Origin: Candidatus Nitrosopumilus sp.
GTDB lineage: Archaea; Thermoproteota; Nitrososphaeria; Nitrososphaerales; Nitrosopumilaceae
Assembly (NCBI GenBank): GCA_029864805.1
Contig: JAOTSS010000078.1
Location: forward strand, 1 to 7,637
Length of the DNA: 7,637 nucleotides
Direction of reading: 5' to 3'
Below, piece by piece: positions 5,686-7,637 of the stretch. Position 1 is the stretch's first letter; the number at the start of each line of letters is the position of its first letter. The notes under the pieces are model-generated. The model was not told the DNA's origin and searched no databases. It saw nothing but the letters and a program-made list of their open reading frames with translations. The position numbers and the translations under genes were made by a program.

Positions 5686-6217
5686 TCTATTTTTTGTATC
5701 GTCAAATGATCATAAATATCTAGAAGCAAAAAATATTCTTGAGTCTTTTGGTATTAAGCTTGGTTTTTTAAAATCAGATTTAGAAGAGATTCAATCAAGT
5801 TCACTTGATGAGATAGCATCAAGAAAGGCAAAAGATGCATTTTCTAAATTTAAAAAACCTGTAATCATTGAAGATGATGGTTTATTCATTAATTCACTAG
5901 GAGGATTTCCTGGACCTTACTCATCATATGTTTTCAAAACAATTGGTAATGATGGCATTCTTAATCTCTTACGAAATAACAGAAAAGCAAAGTTTGTCTC
6001 AATCATAACTTATTGTGACAGAACTATTCTGCAATCCTTTGATGCAAAACTAGATGGAATAATATCAAAATCACAAAAAGGAAAAGGCTGGGGATACGAT
6101 CCAATCTTTATTCCAAAAAATTCAAAGAAGACATTTGCTGAAATGGATGAGAAGAATCAATTGTCACATAGATACAAAGCATTAAAAAAATTTTCTAATT
6201 GGTATTTAGATAAGTAG
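5669..6217 (+). CDS. rdgB: XTP/dITP diphosphatase (RdgB/HAM1 family)
   Basis: This house-cleaning pyrophosphatase hydrolyses non-canonical purine triphosphates (ITP, dITP, XTP) to monophosphates and keeps deaminated bases out of RNA and DNA. From the ATG it has 182 residues with the family motifs in order: SSNDHKYLEAKNIL (11-24, S-x-N-x2-K-x2-E), EDDGLFI (68-74), GFPGPYSSYV (79-88), GWGYDPIF (140-147) and FAEM-x3-KN-x2-SHR (156-168). The GPYSSYV form is typical of archaeal and eukaryotic members. The ATG at 5669 gives a family-like N-terminus; a GTG at 5660 would add three residues. The start overlaps the end of bud32 by 17 bp, and the 3' end overlaps taw1 by 23 bp in opposite orientation. 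Confidence 0.94.
   Translation: MRKSFDLFFVSSNDHKYLEAKNILESFGIKLGFLKSDLEEIQSSSLDEIASRKAKDAFSKFKKPVIIEDDGLFINSLGGFPGPYSSYVFKTIGNDGILNLLRNNRKAKFVSIITYCDRTILQSFDAKLDGIISKSQKGKGWGYDPIFIPKNSKKTFAEMDEKNQLSHRYKALKKFSNWYLDK
6184..6190 (-). terminator. T7 run after taw1
   Basis: Read on the minus strand, a run of seven T follows four bases after the taw1 stop codon, fitting an archaeal U-run terminator. On the plus strand it is the AAAAAAA encoding lysines near the end of rdgB. Confidence 0.4.
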
Positions 6218-7223
6218 GGATAAAACGATCAATACGCCGCTCATTATTTTGTAAAATTGAAATTCTTGAAACTATGCTTTCATCCATCACTGAAAATATT
6301 TTACTCTGTCTTGCAATCTCCTCACTGAATTCTCTTACCTCTTCCATTTCTAACATGTTTGCATGTTCTAATCTATTAGTAGAACGTCCAATGTGCATGT
6401 ATGATTTTATTTCAATAAAGTGTGGACTTGCTTTTCTAAACATTTCTGCAAATGTTGGTAATACTTCTTTTTGGTCGTTATAATTTCTGATTAACGTGAT
6501 TCTTAATACTGTCCTTGTGTTTAAGTTCTTTAACATGTCTAGAGTTCTATTCCATCTTTCCCATGAATCATCATATTTTGGCTTGTTAATTCTAATGAAT
6601 GATTCATAATCTGCAGCATTTGTTGATAAATACAACTGAGTTGGTAATGCATTCTCATCTTGTAATTTTTGAATCATGTCTGGTTCTTGTCCATTTGTAA
6701 CAAGGAAAATTGATTTTGTTGCTTCTAGTGAATTTAGATATTTGATTAGCTCTGGTAATTTTGGATACATTGTTGGTTCACCAGATAATGAAATTGCATA
6801 ATGACTTGGCAACAATGATTCATCTAATCTTTGTTTATCGTTTCTAGAATCTCCATAGTATCCGTTGATCAATTTTTTTCTTTCTGTCATTAATTTTATT
6901 AGAATCTCTTTTGGTTCTGCAACTTGTTCTGGTTCCATTTTCATTGAATCATAAAATTCCATTGGTCTCCAACAGTATACGCAACGATTCTCACAATGCA
7001 TTCCAGCTGGCGAAAATTCCATACATCTATGAGTTGAAATTCCATAAAACTTGTGTTTGTAACAATTCCCTTCATGTTTGAATGATTTTTTTGTCCAATG
7101 ACATAGTTCCACTGTTGAGTGATCAGCAACACCATACTTTGCTTTTTTTAATTGATCAGATATTGCAGGCTTGATCTGAATCAATCGATCATCTTCCTCG
7201 ATTGTCTCTCCTGAGCAACTCAT
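6195..7223 (-). CDS. taw1: Wyosine synthase Taw1/TYW1 (radical SAM 4-demethylwyosine synthase)
   Basis: Taw1 builds the tricyclic base 4-demethylwyosine from N1-methylguanosine 37 of tRNA-Phe using pyruvate and SAM. The 342-residue protein carries the radical SAM motif C77-x3-C81-x2-C84 and a second cluster motif C41-x12-C54-x12-C67. All six cysteines and K56 sit exactly 15 positions after the known ligands and the proposed pyruvate Schiff-base lysine of the Methanocaldococcus jannaschii enzyme (C26, C39, C52, C62, C66, C69, K41). SLSGEPT (145-151) and EIKSYMHIGRS (271-281) are further family motifs. It lacks the flavodoxin domain of eukaryotic TYW1, as expected in archaea, so an external electron donor is needed. 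The first 15 residues, including MSCSG, are an extension over the M. jannaschii form. No other wyosine gene (trm5, taw2, taw3) is in the window. Confidence 0.96.
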   Translation of the reverse strand: MSCSGETIEEDDRLIQIKPAISDQLKKAKYGVADHSTVELCHWTKKSFKHEGNCYKHKFYGISTHRCMEFSPAGMHCENRCVYCWRPMEFYDSMKMEPEQVAEPKEILIKLMTERKKLINGYYGDSRNDKQRLDESLLPSHYAISLSGEPTMYPKLPELIKYLNSLEATKSIFLVTNGQEPDMIQKLQDENALPTQLYLSTNAADYESFIRINKPKYDDSWERWNRTLDMLKNLNTRTVLRITLIRNYNDQKEVLPTFAEMFRKASPHFIEIKSYMHIGRSTNRLEHANMLEMEEVREFSEEIARQSKIFSVMDESIVSRISILQNNERRIDRFIPTYLNTN

Positions 7224-7246
7224 GGGTTCAAATCTTGTTTTGGTTT

Positions 7247-7254
7247 ACTTAAAT
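7247..7254 (-). promoter_or_regulatory. TATA-like box for taw1
   Basis: Minus-strand ATTTAAGT is centred about 27 nt before the taw1 ATG, consistent with a leaderless transcript. It lies in the 134-bp spacer shared with the divergent exported-protein gene. Confidence 0.45.
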
Positions 7255-7323
7255 TGATCGAGTTTTCTTCAAGATGGATTTTTTTTGAAATTATTAAAAT
7301 TCTGAGCCGATTTCAGAGTGAGG

Positions 7324-7330
7324 TTTAATA
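7324..7330 (+). promoter_or_regulatory. TATA-like box for the exported repeat protein gene
   Basis: TTTAATA is centred about 31 nt before the TTG start at 7358, implying a leader of only a few bases. Just upstream, TCTGA and TCAGA form a short 5-bp inverted repeat around a 7-base spacer, too weak to call an operator. Confidence 0.45.
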
Positions 7331-7357
7331 ACTGGATCCTCTGGGTAATTTTAGGCA

Positions 7358-7637
7358 TTGAAAAAAATACATATTTTACCGTTCCTATTGTTACTTGTAA
7401 CGACATTAACTAGTATGCCTCTTAGTCCTGCTTTTGCAGCTGATGACTTGGATAAAGACGGAGTTGATGATTCTATTGATGCCTGTCCAAATTTACGTGA
7501 AGATTATGAAGGTGCCATAGATGGATGTCCCTCTAATTTTGTTCCATGGTATGATGAAGACTATGACGGAATAGAAAATCATATTGATCAATGTCCAAAT
7601 CTAAAGGAACGTTACAATAAATTCCAAGATGAGGACG
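7358..7637 (+). CDS. Exported protein with thrombospondin type 3-like (calcium-binding) repeats, 3' end beyond window
   Basis: An open frame runs from TTG at 7358 to the window edge (93 codons plus one base). The first 27 residues form a clear Sec-type signal peptide: basic KKIH, a hydrophobic stretch rich in Leu (7-17), and a likely cut after AFA (25-27). The mature part starts at once with acidic repeats: DLDKDGVDDSIDACPN (30-45) and DEDYDGIENHIDQCPN (66-81), joined by a linker with an EDYEG...DGCPSN pattern; a third copy begins at the edge. Asp spacing and paired Cys match thrombospondin type 3 repeats, which bind calcium. TAG lies two codons upstream, so TTG is the only start that keeps the signal peptide; the internal ATG at residue 20 would destroy it. 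It is probably a cell-surface or secreted protein; its C-terminal domains and role cannot be seen. Confidence 0.88.
   Translation, partial: MKKIHILPFLLLLVTTLTSMPLSPAFAADDLDKDGVDDSIDACPNLREDYEGAIDGCPSNFVPWYDEDYDGIENHIDQCPNLKERYNKFQDED

Noticed and set aside
7223..7246. GGTTCAAATC string resembling a tRNA T-loop just before the taw1 start
   Set aside because: The flanking stem would need three G-T pairs, and no matching acceptor, D or anticodon arms lie upstream; it falls at the taw1 start codon and is best read as chance.
7303..7319. Short inverted repeat TCTGA/TCAGA before the exported-protein promoter
   Set aside because: Only five base pairs with a seven-base spacer, expected often by chance in AT-rich intergenic DNA; no evidence for an operator or terminator.
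1..7637. Defence system, mobile element or CRISPR array
   Set aside because: No transposase, integrase, regular repeat-spacer pattern, terminal inverted repeats or defence domains were seen; all genes but the PH-like and exported ones are recognisable housekeeping families, and base composition looks even.

Overview
The window looks like a piece of an AT-rich archaeal chromosome, most likely a Nitrososphaerota (Thaumarchaeota) ammonia oxidiser of the Nitrosopumilus type. This rests on the gene content: archaeal-type tRNA-guanine transglycosylase, Taw1, Fap7/AK6, split Kae1 and Bud32, and an archaeal YchF-like GTPase. It also rests on the low GC, the lack of Shine-Dalgarno motifs, several TTG starts, and TATA-like boxes about 26-31 nt before start codons. 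The lineage is an inference from these traits, not a database match.

Layout. A small ferredoxin gene (29-331, +) converges on tgtA (370-1881, -). tgtA lies downstream of fap7 (1913-2461, -). A 64-bp divergent promoter region separates fap7 from the OBG/YchF-like GTPase gene (2526-3722, +), which is followed after 1 bp by kae1 (3724-4707, +). A small PH/GRAM-like protein gene (4701-5027, -) sits between kae1 and bud32 (5065-5685, +). bud32 overlaps rdgB (5669-6217, +), which converges with a 23-bp overlap on taw1/TYW1 (6195-7223, -). After a 134-bp divergent spacer, an exported protein with thrombospondin type 3-like repeats begins with TTG at 7358 and runs off the window. There is no gene-free stretch over 300 bases. 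I saw no tRNA, rRNA, CRISPR array, insertion sequence or attachment site.

Theme. Four genes act on tRNA: TgtA (archaeosine pathway, position 15), Kae1 and Bud32 (KEOPS, t6A37), and Taw1 (wyosine, G37). Fap7 (small-subunit maturation) and the YchF-like GTPase (ribosome-associated) fit the same translation theme. RdgB is a nucleotide-pool house-cleaning enzyme. This is an archaeal housekeeping segment rather than a mobile or defence island.

The most notable items are: the uncharacterised PH-like protein wedged between the two KEOPS genes; a ferredoxin whose second cluster has Asp in place of a Cys; a TgtA that appears to lack the C-terminal PUA domain; Kae1 changes at normally conserved metal/nucleotide-site motifs; TTG starts with probable leaderless promoters; and the partial calcium-binding-repeat exported protein.
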